A DNA stretch of 64,000 bases from Paenibacillus lignilyticus. GTDB taxonomy: Bacteria; Bacillota; Bacilli; Paenibacillales; Paenibacillaceae. Shown piece after piece: positions 1-9,608 of the stretch (position 1 is its first letter; each line of letters opens with the position of its first letter). The notes beneath the pieces were generated by a model. The model ran no database searches. It had not been told where the DNA came from and saw nothing but the letters and a program-made list of their open reading frames with translations. Location of the stretch: positions 1 to 64,000 of the forward strand of contig NZ_JAGKSP010000011.1 of assembly GCF_017942085.1 (NCBI RefSeq), written 5' to 3'. A program made the position numbers and the translations under genes.

Positions 1-49
1 AGGCACGCCGCCAGCGTTCGTCCTGAGCCAGGATCAAACTCTCCATAAA
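1..49 (-). rRNA. rrs: 16S rRNA, 5' end only (truncated by window)
   Basis: On the minus strand this reads GAGAGTTTGATCCTGGCTCA followed by the conserved GACGAACGCTGGCGGC, the universal start of bacterial 16S rRNA. The gene continues beyond base 1. The mature 5' end is placed near 49 by analogy with Bacillus 16S and is approximate. Its position beside ygxA matches the rrnD neighbourhood of B. subtilis. Confidence 0.97.
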
Positions 50-164
50 AGTGGTAAGCCCGAGGGCTTGGCCATTTTTAAGAATTCGCTTGGTAGCTCA
101 TTCAAAAAACTAGCTTTGCGAAACGTTCGTTTCGCGATTTATGACCATTTGACTGGTCGCTCAT

Positions 165-186
165 TGTTCAGTTTTCAAAGAACAAA
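165..186 (-). promoter_or_regulatory. boxA-like antitermination element in the rRNA leader
   Basis: The minus strand reads TTTGTTCTTTGAAAACTGAA, the boxA-like sequence found in Bacillales rRNA leaders. It is flanked downstream by short hairpins (GACCAGTC/GGTC and GCGAAACG/CGTTTCGC) between it and the 16S start, which fits RNase III processing stalks and antitermination. Confidence 0.7.
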
Positions 187-229
187 TACTTCGTGTTTTG
201 TGCGCCTATGTCTCAGCGGCGACTTGATT

Positions 230-259
230 AATATATCACATCCGGTCATTCAATTGCAA
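230..259 (-). promoter_or_regulatory. rRNA operon promoter
   Basis: Minus strand -35 TTGCAA (259-254) and -10 TATATT (235-230) are separated by 18 bp, upstream of the boxA-like element and the 16S gene. The A+T-rich tract at 261-290 (long T runs on the plus strand) lies where an UP element would be. A second tandem promoter, common in rRNA operons, was not clearly seen. Confidence 0.65.
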
Positions 260-378
260 GCATTTTTTTATTTCTTTTTTCTTACTCGCTTGCCAGCATG
301 AAGCTGTTTCATGTTTGCCTCGGAGGCGGTAATAAAGAATTTATCATATGCCAGCACAGTACGTCAAGCTTAATTCAC

Positions 379-407
379 AAAAAAAATCGCGGGCCTATTG
401 CCCGCGA
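379..407 (-). terminator. Terminator after ygxA
   Basis: Perfect 8-bp stem TCGCGGGC/GCCCGCGA with a 5-nt loop, followed on the minus strand by a run of eight T. It sits 10 nt past the ygxA stop and separates ygxA from the rRNA promoter. Confidence 0.9.
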
Positions 408-416
408 TCGATCCAT

Positions 417-1292
417 CTAAGAAACGCTGTGATATCGCAGCTCCAATGCTTCTGTATCCCCCAGCAGCGGCATATAAGCAACCTCTCGAATATAGCCGCG
501 CATGACCAGCTTCTGAAGAAGCAGAGACAAATCCATATGCAAGTCCATCAGGTACGGATGAGTTTGCAGCTCCATCACGCTCCACGGCTCTTCACGACTG
601 CCAAGAATGGAGAACAGCAGTCCGCAGGACGATTTCATTTTGCTCATAACCGAGAACTCGCAAGCCAGCAATACCAGCTGTACCCGCTTCTCGAGCGATT
701 CCGGCGAAATGGTAAGCTCTTCATATAGTTTATAGATGCCGGGATTGAACCGCCTCATCTGGCGCCAAACCGTCAGCTCCGGATGTACGCCTTCTTCAAT
801 AAACGCAATATGCGCCCAATGATGAAGAGCCGTTAGTACATTGGAGTAAGCATCAAGCAAATTGTTGTCCTGCAAATCCTGCTTAGCCTGCAGATAAGAA
901 CGAATGAAATGCGAGAACTCCACCAATTCCTTCTGTCCGCGCAAGGATGCCGGGAAAGAAAGCAAGCTTTCCCTGAGGTTGAACAAGTAATTGTCTCGAT
1001 CCACCAGGATCTCCCCCCGAACAAGCCATTGTATGATACTGCGGTTCTCGCCGCCTGCTGTCCATTGCTCCAGCATTGCAGGTGTTACGGTTCGGATTTG
1101 CACCCGATCTTCGCCGATGCGTACAAGTTCGATACCTCGGTTCGGATCGTTCTGCGTAGAAACAACCAGAATCAACAGATCCAATCCGTCGATCATCGGA
1201 TTATACGGAACCGGATTCTCGATGGCTGCTAAACTGATCAACGCCTCATTATGTTCAAAAAATGTTTTAAAATGTGCCTTTATATGTTCCAC
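417..1292 (-). CDS. ygxA: YgxA-like nucleotidyltransferase-family protein
   Basis: A 291-residue cytoplasmic protein resembling B. subtilis YgxA, annotated as a nucleotidyltransferase-like protein of unknown substrate. The N-terminal 120 residues contain the predicted nucleotidyltransferase-like fold (DGLDLLILVV near 35-44) and the rest is helical. The start is GTG at 1292, with GGGGGA 6 nt upstream. The identification leans on synteny: in B. subtilis ygxA lies between ygzB/perR and an rRNA operon, exactly as here. No catalytic residues can be assigned with certainty. It is transcribed alone and ends in a strong terminator. Confidence 0.8.
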   Translation of the reverse strand: MEHIKAHFKTFFEHNEALISLAAIENPVPYNPMIDGLDLLILVVSTQNDPNRGIELVRIGEDRVQIRTVTPAMLEQWTAGGENRSIIQWLVRGEILVDRDNYLFNLRESLLSFPASLRGQKELVEFSHFIRSYLQAKQDLQDNNLLDAYSNVLTALHHWAHIAFIEEGVHPELTVWRQMRRFNPGIYKLYEELTISPESLEKRVQLVLLACEFSVMSKMKSSCGLLFSILGSREEPWSVMELQTHPYLMDLHMDLSLLLQKLVMRGYIREVAYMPLLGDTEALELRYHSVS

Positions 1293-1435
1293 GGTCTATC
1301 CCCCATATAGCTTCATGCTGTTGTTTAAGCTATAATGATTTCGCAGTTGTTTATACTCTTGTTCGACAATGTACGCAGGTTTTCCTGCCTATGGTCTTAG
1401 AAAACCGTACGTAAATGTCAGAAAGGATTTGTGAT

Positions 1436-1810
1436 ATGTTCGGAAAATCGAGTAAAATCAATGAATTTCGGCTCTGGGGCCTTATGTTCACACTGTTTGG
1501 AATGGGTCTAATGATACTGGGTACGGCCGGGATTGTTTTCTGGGGACAAGCCGGTAAAGTATTCGCAGGCATCTTTATGGTCATTGGTATGATCGCCATG
1601 CTGGCAAGCGTAGGCATTTACTTCTGGGCCGGCATGCTGTCCACAAGCGCTGTTATCTTGAATTGCCCGGAATGCGGCAGACACACGAAGATGCTCGGCA
1701 AAACAGACCGCTGTATGTATTGCAAAACAAAGCTGACGCTGGATCCTAATCAGGCAACTGACCTGGATGATTCGGAAGATAAAGAAGAAATCACTCAGCC
1801 CCAAGCCTAG
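1436..1810 (+). CDS. ygzB: YgzB, UPF0295 family membrane protein
   Basis: Predicted 124-residue integral membrane protein of the UPF0295/YgzB family, function unknown. Two hydrophobic segments (about residues 13-38 and 42-68) are followed by a cytoplasmic zinc-ribbon-like tail with CPEC and CMYC motifs and an acidic C-terminus. The start ATG at 1436 is preferred over the in-frame ATG at 1415 because GAAAGGA lies 8 nt upstream and the shorter product fits the family length. It is divergent from ygxA, with perR nearby as in B. subtilis. Confidence 0.9.
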   Translation: MFGKSSKINEFRLWGLMFTLFGMGLMILGTAGIVFWGQAGKVFAGIFMVIGMIAMLASVGIYFWAGMLSTSAVILNCPECGRHTKMLGKTDRCMYCKTKLTLDPNQATDLDDSEDKEEITQPQA

Positions 1811-1823
1811 AATGCCATAATAG

Positions 1824-1866
1824 AAACGCCCTTCGACCGGTTTCAGCCGGCGAAGGGCGTTTTTGC
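1824..1866. terminator. Bidirectional terminator
   Basis: Ten-base stem ACGCCCTTCG/CGAAGGGCGT enclosing an inner CCGG/CCGG, with a T run on the plus side and an A run on the minus side. It lies between convergent ygzB and the GH18 gene and can serve both. Confidence 0.9.
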
Positions 1867-1873
1867 ATTATGA

Positions 1874-3598
1874 TTAGGGAAGCTTAGTTAGGGATTGATG
1901 AATGATTGCCCAAATATCATCGGATTGGAATTGACGCTGCCATGTTGCAACGCCGGCAATACCGTACTTCTTCGCTAATGCGGTTCTTGCCTTTATAGAA
2001 AGTCCGTCTTCGATCCAAATTCGCTGCAGCGCGCCGTCATCCTCGTATTCCACGTAATTCTGTCCGGAATCAGCGTCAAAGGTCGGCTTAAGCTGGCGTT
2101 CGTTAATAATCGACTTTACGGTTTCCATTCCGAGCGCCTTCGAGCTTACTTTGACCTTGCCGGAATCGTCTTTCTTCTCTGTCCATAGCCGGGCATACAG
2201 CGGCATGCCTAATACGATTTTGTTTGCCGGCACCCCATCCTCTTCGATAATCCTCGAAAGCGACTGCTCGGTCCATGGTAATGACGCTACCGAGCCTGAT
2301 GTAGGGCTGGAAGCCCAATGCTCATCGTAGGCCATGATCATCATATAATCGACCACTTTACCCAGTGCCCCGCGATCAAGGAACAACGACCACATTTCAC
2401 TGTTCGACTTAGGCGTTACGTCAATCGATACGACGACATTCTGCTCATGCATGATCGGCGTCAGTTCACGAACAAATTGAACCAGGTTCGCTTTGTCTGA
2501 CGTATTCACATTTTCAAAATCAAGATTGATCCCTTTCAGCTTGTACATCTGCGCAAAAGCTGCAAGCTGATGAATCATCTGCAAGCGAGTGTCGGCCTTC
2601 GCTAATGCAGCGGTCGTCCGCTCCGGTTCGAAACCGTTGCTGAATACCGCCCACACTTGCATGCCTCTGTTCTGAGCCCATTTTACATAGTGCATATCCG
2701 CTTTGCTTCTAATATTACCTTCGCCGTCCAGAAGCTCGAACCATGTCGGCGAAACGACGTTCACACCGGGCATCTCGCTGATTTTATCAGTGTCCGGTGC
2801 TTTCTCGTAGACGGCTTCCCATGTTAGATTGATTTTGCTGCCGACGACTTTCCATGCTGTGAATGGTGCCGACTCCATCCGCTGTTTAATTTGTTCGGTT
2901 TCCGTTAGTTCAATATCCTGTTTCCGGACATAGCCCAAAACACCATCTGTACTCTGAACCGTGTACCAGCCTTGCTTCTCTCCCCAAATGCGCACGATAT
3001 CGGTATTCGCGAGGCGATCTACGATCGGCTCCTTAATGGTTGGTCCGCGTCTGATGTCCGCATCGTCATGTACGACTCCGCGTTGAACCGCATCTCCCGC
3101 ACGCAAAATGGTGATAATATCGTCCTGCGCATTATATTCGGCATGAAGTCCATAAAGCTCTTCGAGCGGCGTGATCGGCAAGTAGACGGCGTCGTCCTTC
3201 ACCTGTGCCGCGATGCGCAGCGGATAAGGTTTCTTATTGATGGTAGCCGTTAAGGCGTTTGTTTTCATCCGCAGCACTTTATTCGCGTTCGTTAGAACGA
3301 TCGAGCCGGTCTTGGCTTCATAATACACTTCTTCCTTAAGTCCCAGCTGATCATGTATGAAGCTCAAGGGCAGACTAATGATATCTTGGTTGACAAGTGC
3401 GTTGCCTTCGGCCACTTGGCCATGAAACAGTATCGGGTGCGCTGCACCGTATTCCGGTTTAACTTCTGTATTATTAGGGGCAAGACGCTGCCATCCCAAC
3501 CACATGCCTGCTGCTGCAGCTACGATTCCGCTGGTTAGTACTACCCATTTCAACCAGCCGCCGCTTTGTCGTCTTGGCCGCATTCGTACGGTTTCCAC
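1874..3598 (-). CDS. Membrane-anchored GH18 protein with copper-amine-oxidase-like and SH3b domains
   Basis: Numbering from the upstream TTG at 3619: a basic N-terminus, one membrane segment (about 22-44), a copper-amine-oxidase-N-like domain (about 60-172), a bacterial SH3 domain (about 180-236) and a glycoside hydrolase family 18 barrel (about 255-575). The active-site strand is LKGINLDFEN with D367 and catalytic E369, matching the DxxDxDxE motif only in its final D-x-E. Such enzymes act on cell-wall or spore-cortex glycans outside the membrane; the substrate here is inferred. GTG at 3598 is preferred because GAGAGGAG lies about 10 nt upstream and overlaps the TTG. The gene is convergent with ygzB. 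Confidence 0.85.
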   Translation of the reverse strand: METVRMRPRRQSGGWLKWVVLTSGIVAAAAGMWLGWQRLAPNNTEVKPEYGAAHPILFHGQVAEGNALVNQDIISLPLSFIHDQLGLKEEVYYEAKTGSIVLTNANKVLRMKTNALTATINKKPYPLRIAAQVKDDAVYLPITPLEELYGLHAEYNAQDDIITILRAGDAVQRGVVHDDADIRRGPTIKEPIVDRLANTDIVRIWGEKQGWYTVQSTDGVLGYVRKQDIELTETEQIKQRMESAPFTAWKVVGSKINLTWEAVYEKAPDTDKISEMPGVNVVSPTWFELLDGEGNIRSKADMHYVKWAQNRGMQVWAVFSNGFEPERTTAALAKADTRLQMIHQLAAFAQMYKLKGINLDFENVNTSDKANLVQFVRELTPIMHEQNVVVSIDVTPKSNSEMWSLFLDRGALGKVVDYMMIMAYDEHWASSPTSGSVASLPWTEQSLSRIIEEDGVPANKIVLGMPLYARLWTEKKDDSGKVKVSSKALGMETVKSIINERQLKPTFDADSGQNYVEYEDDGALQRIWIEDGLSIKARTALAKKYGIAGVATWQRQFQSDDIWAIIHQSLTKLP

Positions 3599-3650
3599 TT
3601 GTGAAGCGCTCCTCTCCAAATTAAGCTAATCCACTGATGTGGGCTCTCTT

Positions 3651-3704
3651 CAAATAAAAAACGCGCATGATGGCGAGCTTCCTCTACCCCTGCGCGTTTA
3701 TTTG
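3651..3704 (-). terminator. Terminator after perR
   Basis: Long imperfect stem, CAAATAAA..ACGCGCA pairing with TGCGCGTTTATTTG, located just past the perR stop. The A/T-rich outer stem supplies the T tract on the minus strand. Confidence 0.75.
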
Positions 3705-3722
3705 TCTTTCAATCATCGTTTG

Positions 3723-4157
3723 TTAATTAGTGTGCCGCGCGGAGCAATCTGCGCAATATCCATAAATTTCCATCCGATGCCCCTCTACTTTAAAGCCTGT
3801 TTCTTTGGAAGCCGCTGCTTCCACATCCGTTAGAGGCGGATAGTCAAAATCAACGATCGTGCCGCATGAACGGCAAATGGCATGATAGTGATCGGTCAGG
3901 TCGGCATCAAATCTGCTTGAATCATCGCCGTAGGTCAATTCGCGAAGCAAGCCCGCATCGACAAACAGCCTGAGATTATTATAAATGGTCGCCACACTCA
4001 TACTGGGAAAAGATGGCGAAAGTGATTTATAAATTTCGTCAGCAGTGGGATGAGTCATGGAATGCATGAGAAAGCTTAAGATTGCATGACGCTGCGGGGT
4101 CATTCGTACGCCGGTACTTTTTAATTGTTCAAGCGCCTGCTCAACGGTCGCACCCAT
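3723..4157 (-). CDS. perR: Peroxide-responsive Fur-family repressor PerR
   Basis: A 144-residue metal-dependent repressor of oxidative-stress genes. A winged helix (about 20-75) precedes the metal-sensing and dimerisation domain. The regulatory metal ligands of B. subtilis PerR are all present with an offset of one (H36, D84, H90, H92, D103), as are the structural zinc cysteines (C95, C98, C135, C138). That ligand set favours PerR over Fur or Zur. The start is ATG 4157 with AAAGGA about 10 nt upstream. The longer reading frame to 4220 is excluded because its TTG lies inside the promoter. The ygzB/ygxA neighbours agree. Confidence 0.95.
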   Translation of the reverse strand: MGATVEQALEQLKSTGVRMTPQRHAILSFLMHSMTHPTADEIYKSLSPSFPSMSVATIYNNLRLFVDAGLLRELTYGDDSSRFDADLTDHYHAICRSCGTIVDFDYPPLTDVEAAASKETGFKVEGHRMEIYGYCADCSARHTN

Positions 4158-4190
4158 GCCCAACACGTCCTTTCTGCTTTTGTTAGAACC

Positions 4191-4220
4191 ATTGTACGTG
4201 GATCGTTTTCGTTTTGTCAA
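4191..4220 (-). promoter_or_regulatory. Vegetative promoter of perR
   Basis: Consensus -35 TTGACA (4220-4215), 18-bp spacer and -10 TACAAT (4196-4191) on the minus strand, about 34 nt before the perR ATG. The strength and position of this promoter fix the perR start at 4157. Confidence 0.85.
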
Positions 4221-4240
4221 TGAAAGCGGGAATCATTTTA

Positions 4241-6145
4241 TCATTTGTAACGATTTACCTGAATGCTGCTGTTCGCATCTATATTGATCCTGTAATTCGC
4301 TGTTCCGATGCTGCCACGGATCGTTTTCTTACTGATCGTCAGCGGTAAATCGCTGGATACTTCGCCAAACGTAGCCGAACCGTTGACAGAGTAATTGCCA
4401 TATAGGGGAAGCGATACCGTGATCTCGCCGATGGAGCTGTCGATGTCCCAGTCGCCGCCGACTTGGGAGCTCGCGATTCGGATATCACCATTGAGGGTAT
4501 CCGCTTTGATCGCACCGGTCCCTTCTTTAATGACGATCTCCCCGTTCTTCGTATCCGTATCGATATCGCCTGTAACTTGCTGCAAGTTGATACTGCCGCT
4601 AAGTGTGGAAGCTTCTATTGCGCCAGTCACATAACCTGCTTTGACATCTCCGTTGTAGGTGCTCAGCTTCGCATCGCCTGTCAGTGTTGATACATCGATG
4701 CCGCCATTCTTCGTTTCCGCCTTCACCGAGCCTGTCAGCCCATGCAGTGCGATAGAACCGGTTGTCGCCTTGATGCTTAGTCCTCCAGGTAAGGATAATC
4801 CTGTTACATCAACAGATCCGTTCACAATTTGAATCGCAATCTCGGATTGGAGGTACGCGATCTGCGGACTGGTCGAATCATTTTCGGACTGTCCTGCACC
4901 TGTAGATTCGTCTACTGCAGGAGTTTGGTCAGTCAATTCGGAAGTGTTCGCATGTGAATCATCTGCCGATTCGTCGGTGCCTGTCGACTCAGCAGGATTT
5001 GTTGTCTCTACTGGGATGAGCTTCCCAAACGCAGACTCAGCAGGTACGGTTACTACTATATTCATACGCGGCACACGATCACCATTAGCACCATACGGAT
5101 GGCCTTTTGCCTCGATTTTCAGCTCATCCTCGCCGCTGACCGTAATTTCAGACTTGCTGGCTGTATCATCCGCTTCTGTTTGTTCGGCTGCATCTACCCA
5201 CATCACAGATTCGACCGTCAGCTCGCTCACGTTCCCCTTCTTGACGGTAACTTTGCCATTGGGATTCACAATCTCGATAACTCTTGTATCATACGTAATT
5301 GGAGCGTGTATGATTTCCTTAGCGTAACGGAATCCCTTCTCTTCCCCATAGGCACTGGTTCCGGTCAAATTAACCTTAAATTCGTCCAGCCAGCGAAATG
5401 GCATCGAAGCGAACTGCGTCACACCAAAAGCGGTAACCGCTATAAGTGCAGCAAGAAACGTGCCTCCGAGATCAAAGGACGGTCGTTTGGAAGCTGTGCG
5501 ATACACAAGACTCATAATAACGACTTCAATGCCCAGTAGGACAAAAGCAGCGGGCCACCATCGCCCGATCAGCTCCATATCATTGCGATCGCGAACTTGG
5601 TCCCAGAGCAATAATGCTCCTACCGTGATCATCACTGCCGCCGCAGTGAATCTCCCCAATTTAAACATCGCACTATTCCTCCTTGACGCAAATACGATCG
5701 CCAGTATGATAAAACCAATTCCCGGTGCGTAGGTACCTATCGTATCTACGATCGATTGAAAGACGACAGGTGCTTGGACAAACACAAGCAACAGAAAGGC
5801 AAGTCCAATGACAGCAATGGCTTGCACAATCGTACCGATTCCTAAACGCGGCGATTCTTCCACAGCTGAACTCGTTGCAGCTTCTCGCTGTTTGGCCGCC
5901 AGTTGGAGCGTATCGAAAACACTGTAGAACCAAAAGAACGGCAGCGCCAAGCCTAAAAAGATGATGAGCAGCGCGTATTTCCCTCCGCCTTCATCGGCAA
6001 AGCGAATCATTGCCGCGATGTCGGTCAGTGTGCCTAGCAGCAGCAGCATGCCTGTTAAATGCCGTCCCAGCGCAAGATGTCCGCCGCCTGGCACAAGAAA
6101 CGCGAGCAGCGACGCTAATAATGTACTTCGAGATGATTCACGCAT
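4241..6145 (-). CDS. Multi-pass membrane protein with C-terminal DUF4097 beta-helix domain
   Basis: A 634-residue protein. The first about 245 residues hold roughly seven hydrophobic segments, resembling LiaI/LiaF-type and DUF5668-like membrane regions. A Ser/Thr/Asp/Glu-rich stretch (about 375-425) leads to a DUF4097 adhesin-like domain (about 430-630) of short repeats with alternating G-S-I and D-V-x-T motifs, expected to fold as a right-handed beta helix. In other Firmicutes such proteins accompany envelope-stress sensing; that role is inference. The start is ATG 6145 with GGGAGGTG upstream at slightly long spacing. It is a single gene lying just upstream of the perR promoter. Confidence 0.8.
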   Translation of the reverse strand: MRESSRSTLLASLLAFLVPGGGHLALGRHLTGMLLLLGTLTDIAAMIRFADEGGGKYALLIIFLGLALPFFWFYSVFDTLQLAAKQREAATSSAVEESPRLGIGTIVQAIAVIGLAFLLLVFVQAPVVFQSIVDTIGTYAPGIGFIILAIVFASRRNSAMFKLGRFTAAAVMITVGALLLWDQVRDRNDMELIGRWWPAAFVLLGIEVVIMSLVYRTASKRPSFDLGGTFLAALIAVTAFGVTQFASMPFRWLDEFKVNLTGTSAYGEEKGFRYAKEIIHAPITYDTRVIEIVNPNGKVTVKKGNVSELTVESVMWVDAAEQTEADDTASKSEITVSGEDELKIEAKGHPYGANGDRVPRMNIVVTVPAESAFGKLIPVETTNPAESTGTDESADDSHANTSELTDQTPAVDESTGAGQSENDSTSPQIAYLQSEIAIQIVNGSVDVTGLSLPGGLSIKATTGSIALHGLTGSVKAETKNGGIDVSTLTGDAKLSTYNGDVKAGYVTGAIEASTLSGSINLQQVTGDIDTDTKNGEIVIKEGTGAIKADTLNGDIRIASSQVGGDWDIDSSIGEITVSLPLYGNYSVNGSATFGEVSSDLPLTISKKTIRGSIGTANYRINIDANSSIQVNRYK

Positions 6146-6206
6146 GAGATGGATGGCACCTCCCGGCTGTTCTGGATTACAAATATTGTATCATAATTTC
6201 CCGCAG

Positions 6207-6244
6207 CAAAAGAGGCATGTCCGCGGTATGCCGGACATGCCTCT
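6207..6244 (-). terminator. Terminator after gatB
   Basis: Thirteen-base stem AGAGGCATGTCCG/CGGACATGCCTCT with a loop of about 8 nt, followed on the minus strand by TTTTGC. It ends the gatCAB operon. Confidence 0.85.
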
Positions 6245-6249
6245 TCTTG

Positions 6250-7692
6250 TTATTGATTCAAACGATCAAGCAACAGCTTGTTAACAAGCGCGGGATTCGC
6301 TTTGCCCTTCGTTTCTTTCATAACCTGGCCAACCAAGAACCCGATGGCTTTCTCTTTGCCGGCTTTAAAATCTTCGACGGATTGCGGATTGCCGCTTACG
6401 ATGCGGTCAACCACTTCTGCGATTGCACCTTCGTCGCTAATTTGAACAAGGCCTTGCTCTTCCACGATTTGCTGCGGACGTTTGCCTGTTTCGAGCATTT
6501 CTTTAAAGACGGTTTTGGCGATCTTGCTGCTGATCGTGCCCTTCTCCATCAGACCGATCATCTCGCCGAGTCCTTGACCTGTCAGCTTGATGTCTTCCAG
6601 TTCTAAGCCGCCGGCATTCAAGTAGCCTAGCAGATCGCCCATGATCCAGTTGGATACGGCCTTCGCATCCTTCGTATATTGGAGGCTTTCCTCGAAGAAA
6701 TCAGCCAGCTTCTTAGACGAAGTGATAACACCCGCATCGTAGGATGGGAGACCGAATTCAGCAGTATAACGAGCTTGGCGCGCATCCGGCAGCTCCGGAA
6801 TGGATGCCTGGACACGTGCCTTCCACTCTTCATCGATGTGGATCTGCACAAGGTCAGGATCCGGGAAGTAGCGATAGTCATGCGCTTCTTCCTTGCTCCG
6901 CATCGAGAACGTTTTGCCTTGCGCTTCGTCCCAGCGGCGCGTTTCCTGAACGACCTTGCCGCCGCTGTCGAGAATATCAGCTTGGCGCATTTGCTCATAC
7001 TCGAGACCACGCTGAACACCGCGGAAGGAGTTCATGTTCTTCAGCTCGGCACGTGTGCCGAACTGCTCTTGATCGTAAGGACGCAGACTGACGTTGGCAT
7101 CGCAGCGCAGCGAGCCTTCCTCCATCTTCACATCGGATACTTCACAGTAGAGCATGATGGCTTTGAGCTTCTCCAGGTAAGCCTTCGCTTCTTCCGGCGT
7201 CCGAATATCCGGCTCGGAAACGATCTCGACAAGCGGCGTACCGACACGGTTAAAGTCGACCAGCGATGCAAAGCCGCCTTCAACATGAGTCAGCTTGCCC
7301 GCATCTTCCTCCAAGTGGAGGCGCGTAATGCCGATGCGCTTGGTCTTGCCGTTCACTTCGATGTCGATCCAGCCATGCTCGCCGACCGGTTTGTCATATT
7401 GCGAGATCTGGTACGCTTTCGGAGAGTCCGGGTAGAAATAGTTTTTGCGGTCAAATTTGCTGATGTCGGCAATTTGGCAGTTGAGCGCCATTGCGGCTTT
7501 CATCGCGAATTCAAGCGCCTGACGGTTCAATACCGGCAGCACGCCTGGGTGTCCGAGACAGATCGGACATGTATGGGTATTCGGCGGGGCGCCGAAGGAG
7601 GTGGAGCAACCGCAGAAGATTTTACTCTTCGTATGGAGCTCAACATGCACTTCCAGCCCGACAACCGTTTCGTAAGTGTTCGGTTCAAACAT
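6250..7692 (-). CDS. gatB: Asp-tRNA(Asn)/Glu-tRNA(Gln) amidotransferase subunit B
   Basis: A 480-residue GatB, the kinase and tRNA-binding subunit that activates mischarged Glu-tRNA(Gln) or Asp-tRNA(Asn) before amidation. The N-terminal signature VGLEVHVEL, the zinc-site Cys pairs (CGCS and CPICLGHPG) and the GatB/Yqey C-terminal helical domain (about 330-480) are all present, and the length is standard. ATG 7692 has AGGAGGG 8 nt upstream. It is the last gene of gatC-gatA-gatB, 34 nt after gatA, and ends in a terminator. Confidence 0.97.
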   Translation of the reverse strand: MFEPNTYETVVGLEVHVELHTKSKIFCGCSTSFGAPPNTHTCPICLGHPGVLPVLNRQALEFAMKAAMALNCQIADISKFDRKNYFYPDSPKAYQISQYDKPVGEHGWIDIEVNGKTKRIGITRLHLEEDAGKLTHVEGGFASLVDFNRVGTPLVEIVSEPDIRTPEEAKAYLEKLKAIMLYCEVSDVKMEEGSLRCDANVSLRPYDQEQFGTRAELKNMNSFRGVQRGLEYEQMRQADILDSGGKVVQETRRWDEAQGKTFSMRSKEEAHDYRYFPDPDLVQIHIDEEWKARVQASIPELPDARQARYTAEFGLPSYDAGVITSSKKLADFFEESLQYTKDAKAVSNWIMGDLLGYLNAGGLELEDIKLTGQGLGEMIGLMEKGTISSKIAKTVFKEMLETGKRPQQIVEEQGLVQISDEGAIAEVVDRIVSGNPQSVEDFKAGKEKAIGFLVGQVMKETKGKANPALVNKLLLDRLNQ

Positions 7693-7726
7693 CGTTTAGC
7701 CCTCCTGCTTGATTGGCATCCGAGAA

Positions 7727-9184
7727 TTATAGCTGCGGACGCTGTTTATGATGCTCAGTATGCTGCTCGAATGCATGCGCGGCGCGAAGCACCGTGCGCT
7801 CATCGAACGCTTTGCCGATAATTTGCAAGCCAATAGGCAGACCGTCCGCGAAACCGCAAGGTACGCTGATTGCCGGGATACCGGCAAGGCTGACCGGAAT
7901 GGTGCAAATATCGTTCAAGTACATGGTGAGCGGGTCGCCAACTTGCTCGCCGATACGGAAAGCAGGAGTAGGCGCAGTCGGCCCGATGATGAGGTCAAAG
8001 TTCTGGAACACGTTGTCGAAATCTTGTTTGATCAGCGTGCGCACTTTCTGAGCCTTCAAATAATACGCATCATAATAGCCGGAGCTCAGCGCATAAGTCC
8101 CGAGCATAATACGGCGCTTCACTTCCGGTCCGAAGCCTTGGCTGCGGGATTTGCGGTAAAGCTCAAGCAAATTATCCGGATTCTCGGCACGAACGCCATA
8201 ACGGACGCCGTCAAAACGAGCAAGGTTGGACGATGCTTCGGATGAAGCGAGCAGATAGTAAGTCGCCACCGCGTATTCCGTATGCGGCAGGGATACTTCT
8301 TCCCATGTTGCGCCGAGGCTCTCGAATTGTTTCAGTGCGGCAAGCACCGCTTCTTTGACTTTCGGATCGATACCTTGTCCAAGGTATTCCTTCGGCACAC
8401 CGATGCGAAGTCCTTTGACATCGCCGTTTAATGCGCCGACATAGTCCGGAATCTCAACGTCAGCCGAAGTGGAATCCCCTGCATCGTAGCCTGCAATGGC
8501 TTGCAGTACATAAGCAGAGTCTTCAACGTTCTTCGTCAGTGGACCGATTTGATCGAGCGAAGAAGCGAACGCTACCAGACCAAAACGCGAAACCAGGCCG
8601 TAAGTGGGCTTCAAACCCACGATACCGCAGTATGCCGCCGGCTGACGGATCGAACCGCCGGTGTCGGAGCCAAGAGCGAAGTAGACTTGTCCTGCCGCAA
8701 CGGATGCTGCAGAGCCGCCGCTCGAGCCGCCCGGTACATAATCCGTATTCCACGGATTGCGCGTTGGATGAAAGCTCGAATTTTCGTTGGAGCCGCCCAT
8801 TGCGAACTCGTCCATATTTAGCTTACCGATCGTAACCGATTGAGCTGCTTTAAGTTTCTTCATTACGGTTGCGCTATAGATCGGATCGTAGTTGCGCAGA
8901 AATTGGCTCGCACAAGTCGTGAGCAAGCCTTCCGTCACGATGTTATCCTTGATGCCGGCCGGCAATCCGAACAGCAGCCCTTGCTCTCCGCCAGCTGCCA
9001 AAGCGCTGTCCAGCTCAGCTGCCGCAGCGCGTGCGCCTTCTTCATTCAGCGTCAAGAACGCTTGTATGGAAGCATCGGTAGCGGCAATGCGCGAATACGA
9101 AGCATCCACCAAATCGCCTACCGACAGCTCTTTCTTCTTTAATTGGTTATGTACTTCCTGTAGGCGTAAGTCAAAGAGTGCCAA
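7727..9184 (-). CDS. gatA: Asp-tRNA(Asn)/Glu-tRNA(Gln) amidotransferase subunit A
   Basis: A 485-residue amidase-signature enzyme that releases ammonia from glutamine or asparagine and channels it to GatB. The Ser-cisSer-Lys triad region is intact: Lys in GIKDNI (about residue 78), the Gly/Ser-rich [13 protein letters not shown] segment (about 150-162) and the nucleophile Ser in [10 protein letters not shown] (about 177). The start is TTG 9184 with GGGAGG 8 nt upstream; no better start exists and the N-terminus aligns with Bacillus GatA. It lies 36 nt after gatC in the same operon. Confidence 0.97.
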   Translation of the reverse strand: MALFDLRLQEVHNQLKKKELSVGDLVDASYSRIAATDASIQAFLTLNEEGARAAAAELDSALAAGGEQGLLFGLPAGIKDNIVTEGLLTTCASQFLRNYDPIYSATVMKKLKAAQSVTIGKLNMDEFAMGGSNENSSFHPTRNPWNTDYVPGGSSGGSAASVAAGQVYFALGSDTGGSIRQPAAYCGIVGLKPTYGLVSRFGLVAFASSLDQIGPLTKNVEDSAYVLQAIAGYDAGDSTSADVEIPDYVGALNGDVKGLRIGVPKEYLGQGIDPKVKEAVLAALKQFESLGATWEEVSLPHTEYAVATYYLLASSEASSNLARFDGVRYGVRAENPDNLLELYRKSRSQGFGPEVKRRIMLGTYALSSGYYDAYYLKAQKVRTLIKQDFDNVFQNFDLIIGPTAPTPAFRIGEQVGDPLTMYLNDICTIPVSLAGIPAISVPCGFADGLPIGLQIIGKAFDERTVLRAAHAFEQHTEHHKQRPQL

Positions 9185-9220
9185 CAGCCGTTCCTCCCTT
9201 CGGTATAAACCCTCACACTA

Positions 9221-9508
9221 TTATTCAAGAACAGCCGGCACTTTGAACTGGCCGTCTTCATCATCCGGCGCATTTCGCAGTGCAGTCTCGTTCGTAACCG
9301 ACTCGCGAATCACGTCGTCACGCATGACATTGTGAACCGGCAGCACATGGCTGGTTGGTTCCACGCCGTCTGTTTGCAGCTCGTCCAGCTTCTCGGCATA
9401 TTTAAGAATCGCATTCAGCTGACCTGTAAACTGCTCCTTCTCTTGCTCAGAAAGCTCCAGTCGGGCCAAATTGGCCACATGCTCGACGTCTTTGATGGTT
9501 ATGCTCAT
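9221..9508 (-). CDS. gatC: Asp-tRNA(Asn)/Glu-tRNA(Gln) amidotransferase subunit C
   Basis: A 95-residue GatC that wraps around the GatA-GatB interface to stabilise the complex. The family pattern V..VA.LARL.L...E near the N-terminus and the DGVEPTSHVLP motif in the middle are clear. ATG 9508 follows GGAAAGGACGGG. It is the first gene of gatCAB, and its promoter should lie in the about 100 bp before it; no convincing hexamer pair was picked there. Confidence 0.96.
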   Translation of the reverse strand: MSITIKDVEHVANLARLELSEQEKEQFTGQLNAILKYAEKLDELQTDGVEPTSHVLPVHNVMRDDVIRESVTNETALRNAPDDEDGQFKVPAVLE

Positions 9509-9608
9509 TGTCTATGGTCCCGTCCTTTCCATCCATTTTGCACACATTCTACCTATTATAACGTAAGCCTGCATTTAAACTCAATGAGAATGCTGAATGC
9601 AAATGCGC

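Noticed and set aside
68-301. Open frame across the rRNA leader (plus strand)
   Set aside because: It covers the rRNA promoter and boxA-like region on the opposite strand and has no ribosome binding site; it is a by-product of the leader.
4157-4220. N-terminal extension of PerR
   Set aside because: The extra codons overlap the consensus -35 and -10 of the perR promoter, so they cannot be translated from that transcript.
4225-4262. Possible Per box upstream of perR
   Set aside because: The best match to TTATAATNATTATAA has about 9 of 14 positions, too weak to claim autoregulation.
6679-7821. 380-codon plus-strand open frame opposite gatB/gatA
   Set aside because: Fully antisense to the conserved gatB gene; residue content (Arg, His, Leu, Val rich) is that of a complementary-strand shadow.
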